Source: Ga0077527 sp050250695
GTDB taxonomy: Bacteria; Pseudomonadota; Gammaproteobacteria; Burkholderiales; SG8-41
Length of the DNA stretch: 63,252 nucleotides
Direction: 5' to 3'
NCBI GenBank assembly: GCA_050250695.1
Contig: JBFWOE010000005.1
Span: 1 to 63,252, forward strand
Of the stretch, positions 51,657-60,776 are shown piece after piece. The first letter of the stretch is position 1; each line of letters opens with the position of its first letter. The translations under genes and the position numbers were made by a program. The notes below the pieces were generated by a model. It made no database searches, had not been told where the DNA came from, and saw only the letters and a list, made by a program, of their open reading frames with translations.

Positions 51657-52267
51657 GCTACGTGGTGTCCCAGTTCGGCAATCCGCGCGGCCTCATGGGC
51701 TGGCTGGTCGGATGGGCCATGGCCCACAAGAACCGCGAGCGCAATGTCTGGACGTTGCAAGCGCTGGATGTCGGCCCTGCAGATCATGTGCTGGAAATCG
51801 GGTGCGGGCCGGGTGTGGCGCTGGCAGCGGTGGCAGAAACTGTGAAGTCGGGATACGCAGTGGGCATCGACCGCTCGGTCCTGATGGTGCGTCAGGCCAG
51901 TCGCCGTAACCAGTCAGCCATCCATGCCGGCAGGGCGCACATCATGTCGAGCAACAGCGAGCACTTGCCATTCCCTGCTGGCTATTTTGATAAGGCGTTT
52001 GCCAGCAATGTATCCATGTTCTGGAGTGATCCGCAGCAGCATCTTGCCGAAATCAGACGCGTATTGAAGCCCGGAGGATTGCTGGTGCTGAGCCTGCAGC
52101 CGCGCTGGGCGAAGAGGGAATCCGAAGTCCAGGCCATCGGCCATGCGCTGAAGAACGAAGTTAAACGCGCCGGGTTCGGCGATCTGCATCTCGATTTCCA
52201 TTCGATGGCACCGGTGACAGCGCTGCGCGTACGTGGTCGCAAGGCGTTGTCCGGCAACGGTGTGTGA
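51653..52267 (+). CDS. Class I SAM-dependent methyltransferase
   Basis: 204 residues. ADHVLEIGCGPGVALAAVAE is motif I with the SAM-binding GxGxG-type loop. GYAVGIDRSVLMVRQA holds the ribose-binding Asp. FPAGYFDKAFASNVSMFW and LKPGGLLVLSLQP are motifs IV-VI. It belongs to the UbiE/Methyltransf_11 type; the substrate is unknown. Its start overlaps the previous stop (ATGA), showing translational coupling in the MarR-controlled operon. Confidence 0.88.
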   Translation: MSYVVSQFGNPRGLMGWLVGWAMAHKNRERNVWTLQALDVGPADHVLEIGCGPGVALAAVAETVKSGYAVGIDRSVLMVRQASRRNQSAIHAGRAHIMSSNSEHLPFPAGYFDKAFASNVSMFWSDPQQHLAEIRRVLKPGGLLVLSLQPRWAKRESEVQAIGHALKNEVKRAGFGDLHLDFHSMAPVTALRVRGRKALSGNGV

Positions 52268-52310
52268 TCAGTGTCAGTCACTTAATCTACTTAAAGCAAA
52301 GGAGATCGGG

Positions 52311-52772
52311 ATGTCTAACCTCACGAAAGCAAGAACCGGGGCCGTGCTGTTCATGCTCTGGGGGCTGCTGCATGTCGTTGGCGGTGCCGTAATTCTCGCG
52401 GCACTGACGGATGGCGCCGAAAGTGCCTATGCCTTGTATCAGAACGGTATCGGGGTTTATCCGGCAATCGCCGGTTTCGTGCTGGGATACTTGGCCTACT
52501 GCCTGATCTGCATGGGCATAGTGGTAGCAGCCGTCGGGGCGATGGCGAACTGGCGAAATTCCGCGAACGGACTGGCCCTCAATACGATCATAGTCGGGTT
52601 GACGGAAATCGGACTCGTCGGATTTCTGATTGTCCCGGGATATGTGTCCTGGACAGAGGCGGTGCCTGGTATGCTGCTGTTCATGGCTGCCGTAACATTG
52701 GGCGGCATTGCCTGCAGGAACTGTCATCCTGTCGCTTACAGTGGCGACGACTTGCGGGCAAGTCCTGACTGA
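52311..52772 (+). CDS. Small four-helix membrane protein
   Basis: 153 residues with four hydrophobic segments: AVLFMLWGLLHVVGGAVIL, PAIAGFVLGYLAYCLICMG, IVGLTEIGLVGFLIV and AVPGMLLFMAAVTLGGIA. AAAGGAGATC precedes the ATG. No family is recognised. It lies 43 bases after the methyltransferase and is probably the last gene of the MarR-controlled operon. Confidence 0.75.
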   Translation: MSNLTKARTGAVLFMLWGLLHVVGGAVILAALTDGAESAYALYQNGIGVYPAIAGFVLGYLAYCLICMGIVVAAVGAMANWRNSANGLALNTIIVGLTEIGLVGFLIVPGYVSWTEAVPGMLLFMAAVTLGGIACRNCHPVAYSGDDLRASPD

Positions 52773-52803
52773 AATGCCCGGCAAGAAACCCCGGTAGCTG
52801 CTT

Positions 52804-54012
52804 TCAACCCGACACGCCGTATTCTTTCCGGCAGACCTCCGCCAGCGTCGCTACGCCCTGGCTGATTTCCTCGTGGCTCAGGTTGGCGAAACACAGCCGC
52901 AGGCGGCTGTGGGCGTGGGCCTTGTTCACCGACCACTCGGGCCCCGGATTGATCGCCACGCCCGCGGCCTGCGCCAGCGGAAAAAGTTTCAGCGCATCCA
53001 CGCCGTCCGGCAGCTTCACCCACAAAAAAATGCCGCCCTGCGGTTCGTCGAATTGCGCCGCCGCGCCGAAATGTTCGCGCAGTGCTTCCATCAGCGTCAC
53101 CAGCTTCGCGCGCAGGCTCTTCCTCAGTTGCGGCACGTGTTTCGTGAAATTCGCCGTGCAGTACTCCGCCAGCACCATCTGTTCCAGCGCGCCGGAACCG
53201 GCATCGGTCTTCAGCGCCAGCATGCGCGACATGATGGCCCACGGCGCGACGATGTAGCCCACGCGCAGCGCGGGCGCAACGGTTTTGGAGAACGAGCCGA
53301 TGTAGATGACGTCGCTGCGATCACTCATCGCGTGGAGCGCGGGCGGGCGTTCGCCCGACCAGATCAGGTCGGCATAACAGTCGTCCTCGAATACCGGCAC
53401 GCCGTAGTCGGCCGCGAGTTTGAGCAGGGCCCTGCGCCGTTCCAGCGGCAGGATGGTCGCCGTCGGGTTTTGCACCGTGGGGATGGTGTAGATGTACTTG
53501 GAACGAACGCCTTTCTTCCTTAAATCGGCCAGCGCGTTTTCCAGCGCGTCGATGCGCAGGCCCTCGCGGTCGAGCGGTATGCCCACGGGTGTGACGCCCA
53601 GCCGCAGCAGGCGGTTGATCGAGCCCTGGTAACAATCCTCTTCGATCAGCACGGTGTCGCCGCGCGTGAGCAGGGTGTGGTTGACGAGATCCAGCGCCTG
53701 CAGCGAGCCCGAAGTGAGCAGGATGTCGTCGGCACTGCAATTGATGCCGGCGTCGCGCTTCAGTTTGCCGACCAGAAAATCACGCAGCGCGCGGTAACCC
53801 TGCGGTCCGCTGTTCAAGCCATAGGTTGACAGCGTGCGCCCTTCGCGCCGCAGCACCGCATCGGCCGCCGCGACCAGGCCCTCGAGCGGCAGCGCGTCCG
53901 GATCATTGTTGCCGCCGGTGAAATCGTATTTGCCGCGGCCGGTCCAGCGGGTCGCTGCGGGCGGCAGGCCCGCGGGCAGGAGTGGAGTGAAATCAAAGGG
54001 GACGGTGGTCAT
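52804..54012 (-). CDS. PLP-dependent aminotransferase, class I/II (MocR/2-aminoadipate type)
   Basis: 402 residues. The PLP Lys is in YIGSFSKTVAPALRVGYIV (SFSK), the Asp in YGVPVFEDDCYADLIWSG, and the C-terminal Arg in HSRLRLCFANLSHEEI. The N-terminal LSTYGLNSGPQGYRALRDFL is the family's substrate loop. No HTH is present, so it is an enzyme rather than a MocR regulator. ATG 54012 has AGGA upstream. A decayed copy of its 3' end is at 50241-50388. Confidence 0.88.
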   Translation of the reverse strand: MTTVPFDFTPLLPAGLPPAATRWTGRGKYDFTGGNNDPDALPLEGLVAAADAVLRREGRTLSTYGLNSGPQGYRALRDFLVGKLKRDAGINCSADDILLTSGSLQALDLVNHTLLTRGDTVLIEEDCYQGSINRLLRLGVTPVGIPLDREGLRIDALENALADLRKKGVRSKYIYTIPTVQNPTATILPLERRRALLKLAADYGVPVFEDDCYADLIWSGERPPALHAMSDRSDVIYIGSFSKTVAPALRVGYIVAPWAIMSRMLALKTDAGSGALEQMVLAEYCTANFTKHVPQLRKSLRAKLVTLMEALREHFGAAAQFDEPQGGIFLWVKLPDGVDALKLFPLAQAAGVAINPGPEWSVNKAHAHSRLRLCFANLSHEEISQGVATLAEVCRKEYGVSG

Positions 54013-54247
54013 GGGCATCCTGCTGCGGGATTGTTGTTATCGGGATGGAAGCACTGAGGTGTCTGCCCCATTCAATTGCTTTCGGGAGTCAAGGCGGTGT
54101 TCCTGATCGCGCAGGAAAAACACGCCTCCCGATGGTCAGCCGGGGTATGGGGCATCGGTAGCACCGCAGGATAGCAGCTATAATCGTCGCAAACCATTAA
54201 GCAAGCCGCCGCGGGTCGAACATCCGGCGCGGTCGTGAGGAGACAGC

Positions 54248-55006
54248 GTGGGCGAATTGAGTCCGGCCGCCGCCGCCCTGGTCGGTGTAGTCGTGTTTTT
54301 TGCATTTTTTGTGCGCGGTGTTTCCGGTTTCGGGTCGGCCACGATCGCGATCCCTCTGATGGCGCATGTGGTGCCGCTCAAGCTCGCCGTGCCGCTGCTG
54401 CTCGTGCTCGATTTTCTGGCGACGCTTGCCACGATCCGCATCGATCGCCAGCACGTCAACAAGACCGAGGTCAAACGCCTGATTCCCTGGGCGATGATTG
54501 GCGTCATCACCGGGGCGCTGCTGCTGGTGCGGTTGCCGCCCGAAATTCTGCTCACCGGACTGGGCGTGCTGGTGGTGATCTTCGGCATCCGCACGCTGCT
54601 CAAGCCCGTTGGCGACAAACCGGTATCGACCTGGTGGTCCGTGCCGGCAGGCTTTACGGGGGGATTCTTCGGTGGCATGTTCGGTAGCGGCGCGGCCACG
54701 CCCTACATGATCTACCTGACCCGCCGCCTGGGTGACAAGCGCAACGTCCGCGCGACGTTCTCGGGCTTCGCCTTCTTCGATTACGGTTTCCGGCTGATCA
54801 CCTTCCTGTTCACCGGCCTGCTGCTGCAGTGGGCATTGGGAATCGTGCTCGCCATCAGCGTGCCCGCCATGGCCGCCGGCCTGTACCTCGGCAACCGCAT
54901 CCATCACCGCATTTCCAACGAACGGGCCTTGCAGGTGATCGGCGTGATGCTCGTGCTGAGCGGACTGTCGCTGGTGATCAAGGTGTTGTGGACGGGGCTG
55001 CGGTAG
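54248..55006 (+). CDS. TauE/SafE-family membrane protein
   Basis: 252 residues starting at GTG 54248. About eight membrane helices, with the duplicated half-motif VRGVSGFGSATIAIPLMAH in the first half and TGGFFGGMFGSGAATPYMIYL in the second, typical of TauE/SafE. The family exports sulfite or other sulfonate-derived anions. It is divergent from the aminotransferase and 21 bases before an endonuclease/phosphatase-fold gene, so the two are probably one operon. Confidence 0.85.
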   Translation: MGELSPAAAALVGVVVFFAFFVRGVSGFGSATIAIPLMAHVVPLKLAVPLLLVLDFLATLATIRIDRQHVNKTEVKRLIPWAMIGVITGALLLVRLPPEILLTGLGVLVVIFGIRTLLKPVGDKPVSTWWSVPAGFTGGFFGGMFGSGAATPYMIYLTRRLGDKRNVRATFSGFAFFDYGFRLITFLFTGLLLQWALGIVLAISVPAMAAGLYLGNRIHHRISNERALQVIGVMLVLSGLSLVIKVLWTGLR

Positions 55007-55027
55007 TCCTTCAGGGAGTGCAAGGCT

Positions 55028-55777
55028 ATGAAGCTGTGCGTGGCAATGCTCAATATGGAACAGGACCACAAGCGCTGGGAACAGCGGCGCGAACTGATCA
55101 TCAGCGAACTGGTCGCGATCGACCCGGACCTGTTCGCGATGAACGAGGTGTGCATTCCGCTGCAGACCGCGCGCTGGATCCAGCAGGTCATGCGCGAGCG
55201 CCACGGGCGTGAATACGCGCTGGTGCAGCAGACGCGGGTGAACGGCCTCTCGGCGGTGGAAGGCGAGGCGCTGCTCACCCGGCTGCCAGTCGTCGAGACC
55301 GGTAACCTCGACTACCGTACCCGCGACATGGTGGCGCTGGTGGCCCGCGTGCGGGCCGGCGGCAAGACAGTCGACGTTTACGTCACCCACCAGTACATGT
55401 CCCGCGGCGACGACTCGCTGCGGCTGTTCCAGGCCCAGCAACTGCTTGCCTGGATCGAGTCGCGCTCCGAGGCCGACGCCCGCATCGTCTGCGGCGATTT
55501 CAACGCCACGCTGCAGGCGCCCTCGGCGGCCCTGATCGCCTCGAAACTGCGGCCGACCCAGACCGCCAACACCGCGTTCACTCCGCTTGCAAGTGCCGAC
55601 GGCAAGGTTTCGCATCCCTACTGGCCGCGCATGGACCGCTGCATCGACTACATCTGGATAGACGACGCGCTGTCGGTAGCCGACAGCCGCGTGTGCTTCG
55701 ACCGGGGCGACCCCGCGGACCCCGCGCTCTATCCGTCCGATCACGCCGGCGTGCGCGCCGATCTGCTGCTGAAGTGA
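55028..55777 (+). CDS. Endonuclease/exonuclease/phosphatase-family protein
   Basis: 249 residues. The catalytic pieces are DLFAMNEVCIP (Glu), YVTHQYMS (His region), RIVCGDFNATLQAP (GDFN) and LYPSDHAGVRADLLL (SDH). These are the metal and base residues of the exonuclease III/DNase I superfamily, which cleaves phosphodiesters in DNA, lipids or nucleotides. GGGAGTGCAAGG lies before the ATG. An IS110 remnant follows. Confidence 0.85.
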   Translation: MKLCVAMLNMEQDHKRWEQRRELIISELVAIDPDLFAMNEVCIPLQTARWIQQVMRERHGREYALVQQTRVNGLSAVEGEALLTRLPVVETGNLDYRTRDMVALVARVRAGGKTVDVYVTHQYMSRGDDSLRLFQAQQLLAWIESRSEADARIVCGDFNATLQAPSAALIASKLRPTQTANTAFTPLASADGKVSHPYWPRMDRCIDYIWIDDALSVADSRVCFDRGDPADPALYPSDHAGVRADLLLK

Positions 55778-55843
55778 CGGCAATGCCGGCATCCCGCTGT
55801 GGGATAGACGCTTCAAGTTGTCTGAAAATCATCTGGCTGGCCT

Positions 55844-55867
55844 CCCACTGCCTGGGTAGGCAGTGGG
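55844..55867 (+). promoter_or_regulatory. Hairpin upstream of the IS110 remnant
   Basis: CCCACTGCC (55844-55852) and GGCAGTGGG (55859-55867) form a perfect 9-bp stem, loop TGGGTA, 45 bases before the transposase ATG. In IS110-group elements the non-coding end carries a structured RNA that guides the recombinase; this stem may be part of it. Confidence 0.4.
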
Positions 55868-55911
55868 GTTAGAGTGAGTTTGCGAACTTTCTTTAACCAC
55901 AGGAGGCCGAG

Positions 55912-56741
55912 ATGAAATATAGCGCAATTGATCTGCACTCGAACAACAGCGTGTTGGTGGTGACGGACGAGGCGGATCGGGTGTTGATCGAGCGGCGGCT
56001 GCCCAATGAGTTGCCGTGCATCTGGCCAACACGGGGGCGATCAAGACCTACGACGGGCTCAAGCACGGGGATGACCGCAGCGATGCGCGGCATCTGGCAC
56101 ACCTGCTGCGGCTGCAACTGGCGAGGAGCCGCACCATGCACATTCTGGCGGTGGAGAATCAGTTCACGCGGCAGACCGGGGGGCGCATGCACAGCAACGA
56201 GGTGAAGCGGCTGACCGCGCAGGCGGTGGCTGCGCTGGAGCTGCCTGCGGACGTGAGCCGCGGGATTGCGGCCAATGTGGCGGTGATCCAGACGCTGAAC
56301 GCCGAGATCGGCAAACTGGAGGCACGGCTGCTCGAAGCGGTGCGCGCAGACGATCAATGGGCGCTGCTCAAGAGTGTGCCCGGCATCGGCCAGGCGCTGG
56401 CGCTGGTGATCTTGCTGGAAACGGGCACGATCAGCCGCTTTCCTGGCGTGGGTGCCTTTGCTTCCTATGCGCGCTGCGTGGACAGTGTGCGGCTGAGCAA
56501 TGGCAGAAAGAAAGGCGCGGGCAACAGCAAGAACGGCAATAAATACCTGTCGTGGGCGTTTATCGAGGCGGCGCACTTTGCCGCGCGCTTCAGCCCGCAG
56601 GCGAAGCGCTTCTACGAGCGCAAGCGCGCGAAGACCAACGCGGCGGTGGCGGCCAAGGCGCTTGCGCACAAGCTCGCGCGCGCCTGCTACCACATCCTGA
56701 AGAGCGGGCAGCCCTTTGATGCCGGGCGCTGCTTTGCGTAA
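55912..56741 (+). pseudogene. IS110 transposase with internal deletions
   Basis: 55912 onward reads MKYSAIDLHSNNSVLVVTD and DRVLIERRLPNEL, the IS110 N-terminus with its first catalytic Asp. The frame then jumps to HLANTGAIKTYDGLKHGDD in another phase: about 40 or more residues, including the catalytic Glu, are missing. A second gap lies after LLRLQLARSRTMHILAVE. The C-terminal transposase-20 domain is intact (LLKSVPGIGQALALVILLE; FASYARCVDSVRLSNGRKK). The recombinase cannot be active. Upstream hairpin at 55844-55867. Confidence 0.85.
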
Positions 56742-57258
56742 CACGGTTCAAGGCCGGCGCTGCGCGAGCCCGAAATGGGGTCTGGCGCAAAGCCACATGT
56801 CTGGATGGACGCGCAGCACCTGCCGCCCTTGCAAGTTTCCGCATCGCCCGCGCGTCGAGCCCGCAGGGGGACTGGAGTCCGCCTTGGCGGACAGCCACAC
56901 CATCTGTACGCAACACACTTTGGACGAAGCGCGGTACCGACATTCTTCTGGGGTGGAGTAGCTCCACCAGGGCGGCTGCAGCCTCATCGCAGAACCGCTT
57001 GATCCTGATGGGTGACTGGCGCGATACGGATTCGCAGCCAATGGTATGGAAGTAACGGGCGCGACGGTGGAGCTTGAAGGCTGGAAGTGCGGCAAGTTCC
57101 AGATCGCATCAACAGCGAGAACTCTTATCGCTCAATTGACACCGGCCAGCTAATGGTTGACCCCATTAATCCATTGTCGCTGAATGCAGGGGCGGGTCAT
57201 TTTTTGCCCACAATAGTACACTAGGCCATTCGCGGTCCCGTTGAAATGGAAATCGCCC
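56742..57258. other. Non-coding stretch after the IS110 remnant
   Basis: 517 bases with no frame of recognisable protein. The first part belongs to the IS110 element. The last ~90 bases precede the CxxC AhpD-fold gene and may hold its promoter, but no clear -35/-10 pair was found. Confidence 0.5.
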
Positions 57259-57867
57259 ATGAGCAATATTGAAGTCAAGCCGGTGAAACTGGTCAAACCC
57301 GGTGAAGCTCCGCCCGAGGTCGAGCAGATCTATGACGAAATCTGCAGGGTCAAGGATCCGCGCTGGCTCGGGCCGCTGTTCGGGTTTTTTGCGGTGGTGC
57401 CGCCGCTGCTCAAGGCCTGGTGGGAGCTGCAGAAGCAGCTCGAGCTGCTCAAGGGCCATGTGCCGCGCGAACTGATGAACCGGATTGCGATGGTCTGCGC
57501 GGTGGCGACCGACTGCCCGCGCTGCATCAATTTCCACAAATCCGATCTCATCGATCGCCTGCAGTTGAGCCCTGCCGAGATCGAAAAACTGCATGATTTC
57601 GAAAACTCGGACCTCCCCGAGGCCGAAAAGGCGGTATTCCGGGTGGCGCGCAAACTCACGCTGAACGAGGCCATGACCGATGCCGAGTTCAACGCGCTGC
57701 GCGCAGCCGGCCATGACGACGCCGCCATCGTCGAAATTGTCTCCGTGGCGCTGATGGAAGGTGGGTTTGCCCGCCACGCCAGCGTTTTTGCGCGATTCGA
57801 GGATGGCGTGAACTGGCCCGCCCAGCACACGCCGTCCCCCGAGTACCGCAAGGTCGTCAACCGTTAA
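57259..57867 (+). CDS. Carboxymuconolactone decarboxylase/AhpD-fold protein with CxxC
   Basis: 202 residues. MVCAVATDCPRCINFHKSDL holds a CPRC motif and a His six residues on, the redox centre of AhpD-type peroxidase-like proteins. LPEAEKAVFRVARKLTLNEA completes the fold. The motif is the Cys counterpart of the CxxU in the selenoprotein at 60777-61370. ATG 57259 is chosen over the TTG at 57241. The isochorismatase gene follows after 27 bases. Confidence 0.85.
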   Translation: MSNIEVKPVKLVKPGEAPPEVEQIYDEICRVKDPRWLGPLFGFFAVVPPLLKAWWELQKQLELLKGHVPRELMNRIAMVCAVATDCPRCINFHKSDLIDRLQLSPAEIEKLHDFENSDLPEAEKAVFRVARKLTLNEAMTDAEFNALRAAGHDDAAIVEIVSVALMEGGFARHASVFARFEDGVNWPAQHTPSPEYRKVVNR

Positions 57868-57894
57868 TGCACTGCAGACAGGGGTGAAATCGCA

Positions 57895-58605
57895 ATGAAT
57901 GCCGACAGGGTCCGGACCGGAACAGGTACGATGGTTGCGCTCAACGCGCGCCCGCAGGAAGTCGAAATCGACATCCAGCGCACGGCCATCGTGGTGGTGG
58001 ACATGCAGAATGCCTACGCCAGCAAGGGCGGCATGCTTGACCTGGGCACCGGCATCGATGAAGCCCGTATCGGCCCGGTCATCGCGGCCAACCAGCGCCT
58101 GCTGCCCGCGGCCCGGGCCGCGGGCGTCAAGGTGATCTACCTGCAGTTCGGCTACAAGCCCGACCTCAGCGACGCCGGCGGTCCGCAATCCCCCAACATC
58201 CGCAAGCAGATGGCGTTCCGCATGATCCGCGAGCGCCCGGCCGACCGCGACAAGCTGATCGTCCAGGGCACCTGGGGCTGGGAGATCATCGATGCCCTCA
58301 AGCCCGAGCCCGGCGACCTGGTGGTGCAGAAATCCCGCTACAGCGGCTTTGCCGGCACCACGCTGGAGAACCAGCTCAACGGCCTCGACATCCGCCACCT
58401 GCTGTTCACCGGCGTGGCGACCAACGTGTGCGTGGAGAGCACGGCACGCGAAGCCTACTTCCGGGAGTTCTGGCCCATCCTCATCGAGGATGCGATGGAC
58501 CACACCGGCCCTGACTTCGTGCGCCAGGCCACGCTCTACAACTTCGAGTCGAAGATGGGCTGGGTCACAAAGACGGACGACGTGCTGCGCATCCTGAAGG
58601 GTTGA
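57895..58605 (+). CDS. Isochorismatase-family cysteine hydrolase
   Basis: 236 residues. The triad of the family is visible: Asp in AIVVVDMQNAYASKGG, Lys in VVQKSRYSGFAGTTLE, and Cys in FTGVATNVCVESTAREA, with the cis-peptide GVATN before it. The closest functional groups hydrolyse ureidoacrylate, biuret or N-carbamoyl compounds; the substrate is not decided. RBS-like GGGGTGAA precedes the ATG. Co-transcribed with the CxxC AhpD-fold gene. Confidence 0.88.
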   Translation: MNADRVRTGTGTMVALNARPQEVEIDIQRTAIVVVDMQNAYASKGGMLDLGTGIDEARIGPVIAANQRLLPAARAAGVKVIYLQFGYKPDLSDAGGPQSPNIRKQMAFRMIRERPADRDKLIVQGTWGWEIIDALKPEPGDLVVQKSRYSGFAGTTLENQLNGLDIRHLLFTGVATNVCVESTAREAYFREFWPILIEDAMDHTGPDFVRQATLYNFESKMGWVTKTDDVLRILKG

Positions 58606-58712
58606 GTAACACCCGCATCCCGGCGCGGTCGCGACACGCAGCCACGCCGGCGGGGATGATGCCGGGTCATGCCCGCCCGATCTGACGGCTGCACGCCACC
58701 GAGGCACACCGC

Positions 58713-59264
58713 ATGAGCTGGAAACTGCCCGAGAACTCCCTGTTCGCCATCCTGATGCGCAAGGACTGGTGGGTGAGCGCGCTGTGTGCGGTTGCCACCT
58801 ACGCGCTGGTGCAGAACTTCATGCCCTGGGGTTATGCGCTGTTCGCCACCACGCCCTTCACCATCATCACACTGATGGTGATCTGGAAACGGATCCGTGT
58901 GCCCAGCGGCGCGCGGCTGGAGCGCATGCTGGAAAAAATCCGCACCCTGTCGTGGGAGGAATTCGCATCGAAGCTGGAGGCCGCGTTCAGGGCCGAGGGT
59001 TTCAACGTGAAGCAGATCAAGGGCGCGGCGGATTTCGAGCTGGAGAACCTGGGTTACGTGACGCTGGTCAGTGCGCGGCGCTGGAAAGTGGTGCGCACGG
59101 GTGTCGAGCCGATCAAAGAACTGGTGGAGTACGGCGAAAAGCGCGACGCGCGGCAATGCCGCTACGTGGTGGCGGGCGAACTGACCGGGCAGGCGCGGAC
59201 GTACGCGAAGGAGCAGGGCGTGATGCTGGTGGAGGGCGCTGAATTGGTGAAACTGATTCGTTAA
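58713..59264 (+). CDS. Membrane-anchored Mrr-type restriction-endonuclease-like protein
   Basis: 183 residues. Two N-terminal membrane helices (WWVSALCAVATYALV; GYALFATTPFTIITLMVIW) precede an Mrr_cat-like domain (SWEEFASKLEAAFRAEGF, then ADFELENLGYVTLVSARRWK). The usual catalytic D-ExK reads FELENLG and VSARRWK, so Lys and Glu are shifted or lost. It may be a non-catalytic relative. Small membrane-linked Mrr-like proteins are common in Burkholderiales. Confidence 0.7.
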   Translation: MSWKLPENSLFAILMRKDWWVSALCAVATYALVQNFMPWGYALFATTPFTIITLMVIWKRIRVPSGARLERMLEKIRTLSWEEFASKLEAAFRAEGFNVKQIKGAADFELENLGYVTLVSARRWKVVRTGVEPIKELVEYGEKRDARQCRYVVAGELTGQARTYAKEQGVMLVEGAELVKLIR

Positions 59265-59349
59265 TGTTAATTTATCCAGCAGCAAATCTGCGTGGGCAGC
59301 CTGTCGGCATTGCCGAGTCGACCAATTGAAAATGGTTTTCTGAATCCCG

Positions 59350-60294
59350 ATGAACACGGCACATAAAATCGGCAGGGGCCATTTCAATGTGGCTCGTGAA
59401 CAGGCCGATATTCCGTTTTCAACATTCTGCGAGCGATATTTCGATACGGAAACACCGGTTGTCATCGAAAAAGCCGGGGCAGACTGGCCAGCCGGGAAAG
59501 TATGGACCGAAAAATACGTGCACGACCAGCTGTCAAGGGATCCCTCGGCCAAATCGGCTTCGCTGTGGTACTGGATTGAAAAAGGAACGCTGGAAAAAGA
59601 CTACGAAACACCCCGGGTGGTGAGCGGGTTTGCCGGGCGCCCGGATATTTTTCCGCGCAACGAACTGATGCGGATATGGATACACAGGAGGGGCAACGTA
59701 TCCAGCTGGCACTATGACGCCAACATGGTGAATGTCCTGACCGTCCAGGTCATCGGGCAAAAGGAATGGTTTTTGGTGTCTCCGGAAACCCCGCTGGACT
59801 GCTATCCGTTCACGAATTTTGCGATTCTCGACGGCAACGATGAAAAGATATTCCGCCGGAGCATTTATACGAAGGTAATCCTCAACGCAGGCGACCTGCT
59901 GTATGTTCCCCCGCTCTGGTTCCACAAGGTTTATTCCCTCGGCGAGGAAAACATCAACCTCGACTGGATCTTCACAAAAAGGGAAACCGCGGTGTGCACC
60001 CGGACCCTGACCCGGGAACTGGAAAGATATTCGATCGAGGACTATTTTTCCCGGCACCGTTTCCGGTTTGTGCGCAATGCCTTCCAATTCATCAATTCAA
60101 GAATCCCGGGATATCTGCGCTGGAAGTGGCGTTATCCGGAAATGATCCGGACGCCGCTCACCCCCCGGCGCCTTGGCGGAGTCCGGCGGACTCTCAGTGA
60201 AATGGCCGTGCTGGGGAAGGTGTTGTGGCACGCCCAAAAAATTCGCCCCTATATCCGCAACCTGCGGCCGCCCAGGAGGCTGGAGGGCAGATAA
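59350..60294 (+). CDS. JmjC/cupin-8-type 2-oxoglutarate oxygenase-like protein
   Basis: 314 residues. The cupin-8 region has VSSWHYDANMVNVLTVQVIGQ with His-x-Asp, then KEWFLVSPETPLDCYPF and YVPPLWFHKVYSLGEENINL with the distal His, the full HxD...H iron triad. ETPVVIEKAGADWPAGK is the N-terminal part typical of JmjC-like hydroxylases. It is likely an Fe(II)/2-oxoglutarate oxygenase acting on a protein or small molecule. Codon use is less GC-rich than its neighbours, so it may be acquired. Confidence 0.75.
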   Translation: MNTAHKIGRGHFNVAREQADIPFSTFCERYFDTETPVVIEKAGADWPAGKVWTEKYVHDQLSRDPSAKSASLWYWIEKGTLEKDYETPRVVSGFAGRPDIFPRNELMRIWIHRRGNVSSWHYDANMVNVLTVQVIGQKEWFLVSPETPLDCYPFTNFAILDGNDEKIFRRSIYTKVILNAGDLLYVPPLWFHKVYSLGEENINLDWIFTKRETAVCTRTLTRELERYSIEDYFSRHRFRFVRNAFQFINSRIPGYLRWKWRYPEMIRTPLTPRRLGGVRRTLSEMAVLGKVLWHAQKIRPYIRNLRPPRRLEGR

Positions 60295-60362
60295 CAGTTT
60301 CGCGGCATGGCCCGCCGGCACGGACAGGCACGCAGCGGATGTTTTCGACGTGCAGGCCGGAT

Positions 60363-60657
60363 TCACATGATCCAGAGAAAAGCCGCGACACCGAGTGATA
60401 TGAAAAACACGCAAAGGTGGAGCAAGGTCAGCAACCGGTAGCGCCGCGCCGGTCGCCTTGTCGTTGACCCAGAACGGCGCAACGCGCTTCCGGGCATCCG
60501 CCCGCGGTACAGCGTCATTGCCAGCTTCAGCTTTGGCGGCACCCTTGAATTTGCAGTAGGCAATGCCGCAAGACGGACATTGCCACGCCGGCGCCGTATC
60601 AGCGGCAGTGCGTGCGTGGCCGCACTTGGGGCGGACCGTGGGTGATGCAGCGTTCAT
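60363..60657 (-). pseudogene. Zinc-ribbon/single-TM protein with frameshift
   Basis: The frame from 60657 starts MNAASPTVRPKCGHART and WQCPSCGIAYCKFKG, a zinc ribbon of four Cys. A membrane helix with stop (LLTLLHLCVFFISLGVAAFLWIM, split here as LLTLLHLCVFF and ISLGVAAFLWIM) occurs in the -1 related frame at 60363-60563. The two are usually joined in this small Burkholderiales family. A one-base indel between about 60480 and 60560 is likely. Otherwise the 60657 frame runs on to 60097 against the JmjC gene. Confidence 0.5.
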
Positions 60658-60776
60658 CGGCGCCGGAATATGACCATAAAAAAGGGGATAACCAGGAGTT
60701 CGTTCCAGGTGGATGGAGAACTGGAGAACGTGGTCAGTCCCCTGTGGCGACGCGTTCCCGCGGCCGGTGCGCGTGA

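Larger units (their letters stand above)
55800..57170 (+). mobile_element. Decayed IS110-family insertion sequence (ends approximate)
   Basis: The transposase remnant (55912-56741) together with non-coding DNA on both sides forms the element. 56742-57170 holds no credible gene. It contains a GGTGGAG-TAG-CTCCACC hairpin at 56952-56968 and sequence matching the usual IS110 3' region. IS110 elements lack clear terminal inverted repeats, so the limits are not fixed. Confidence 0.45.
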
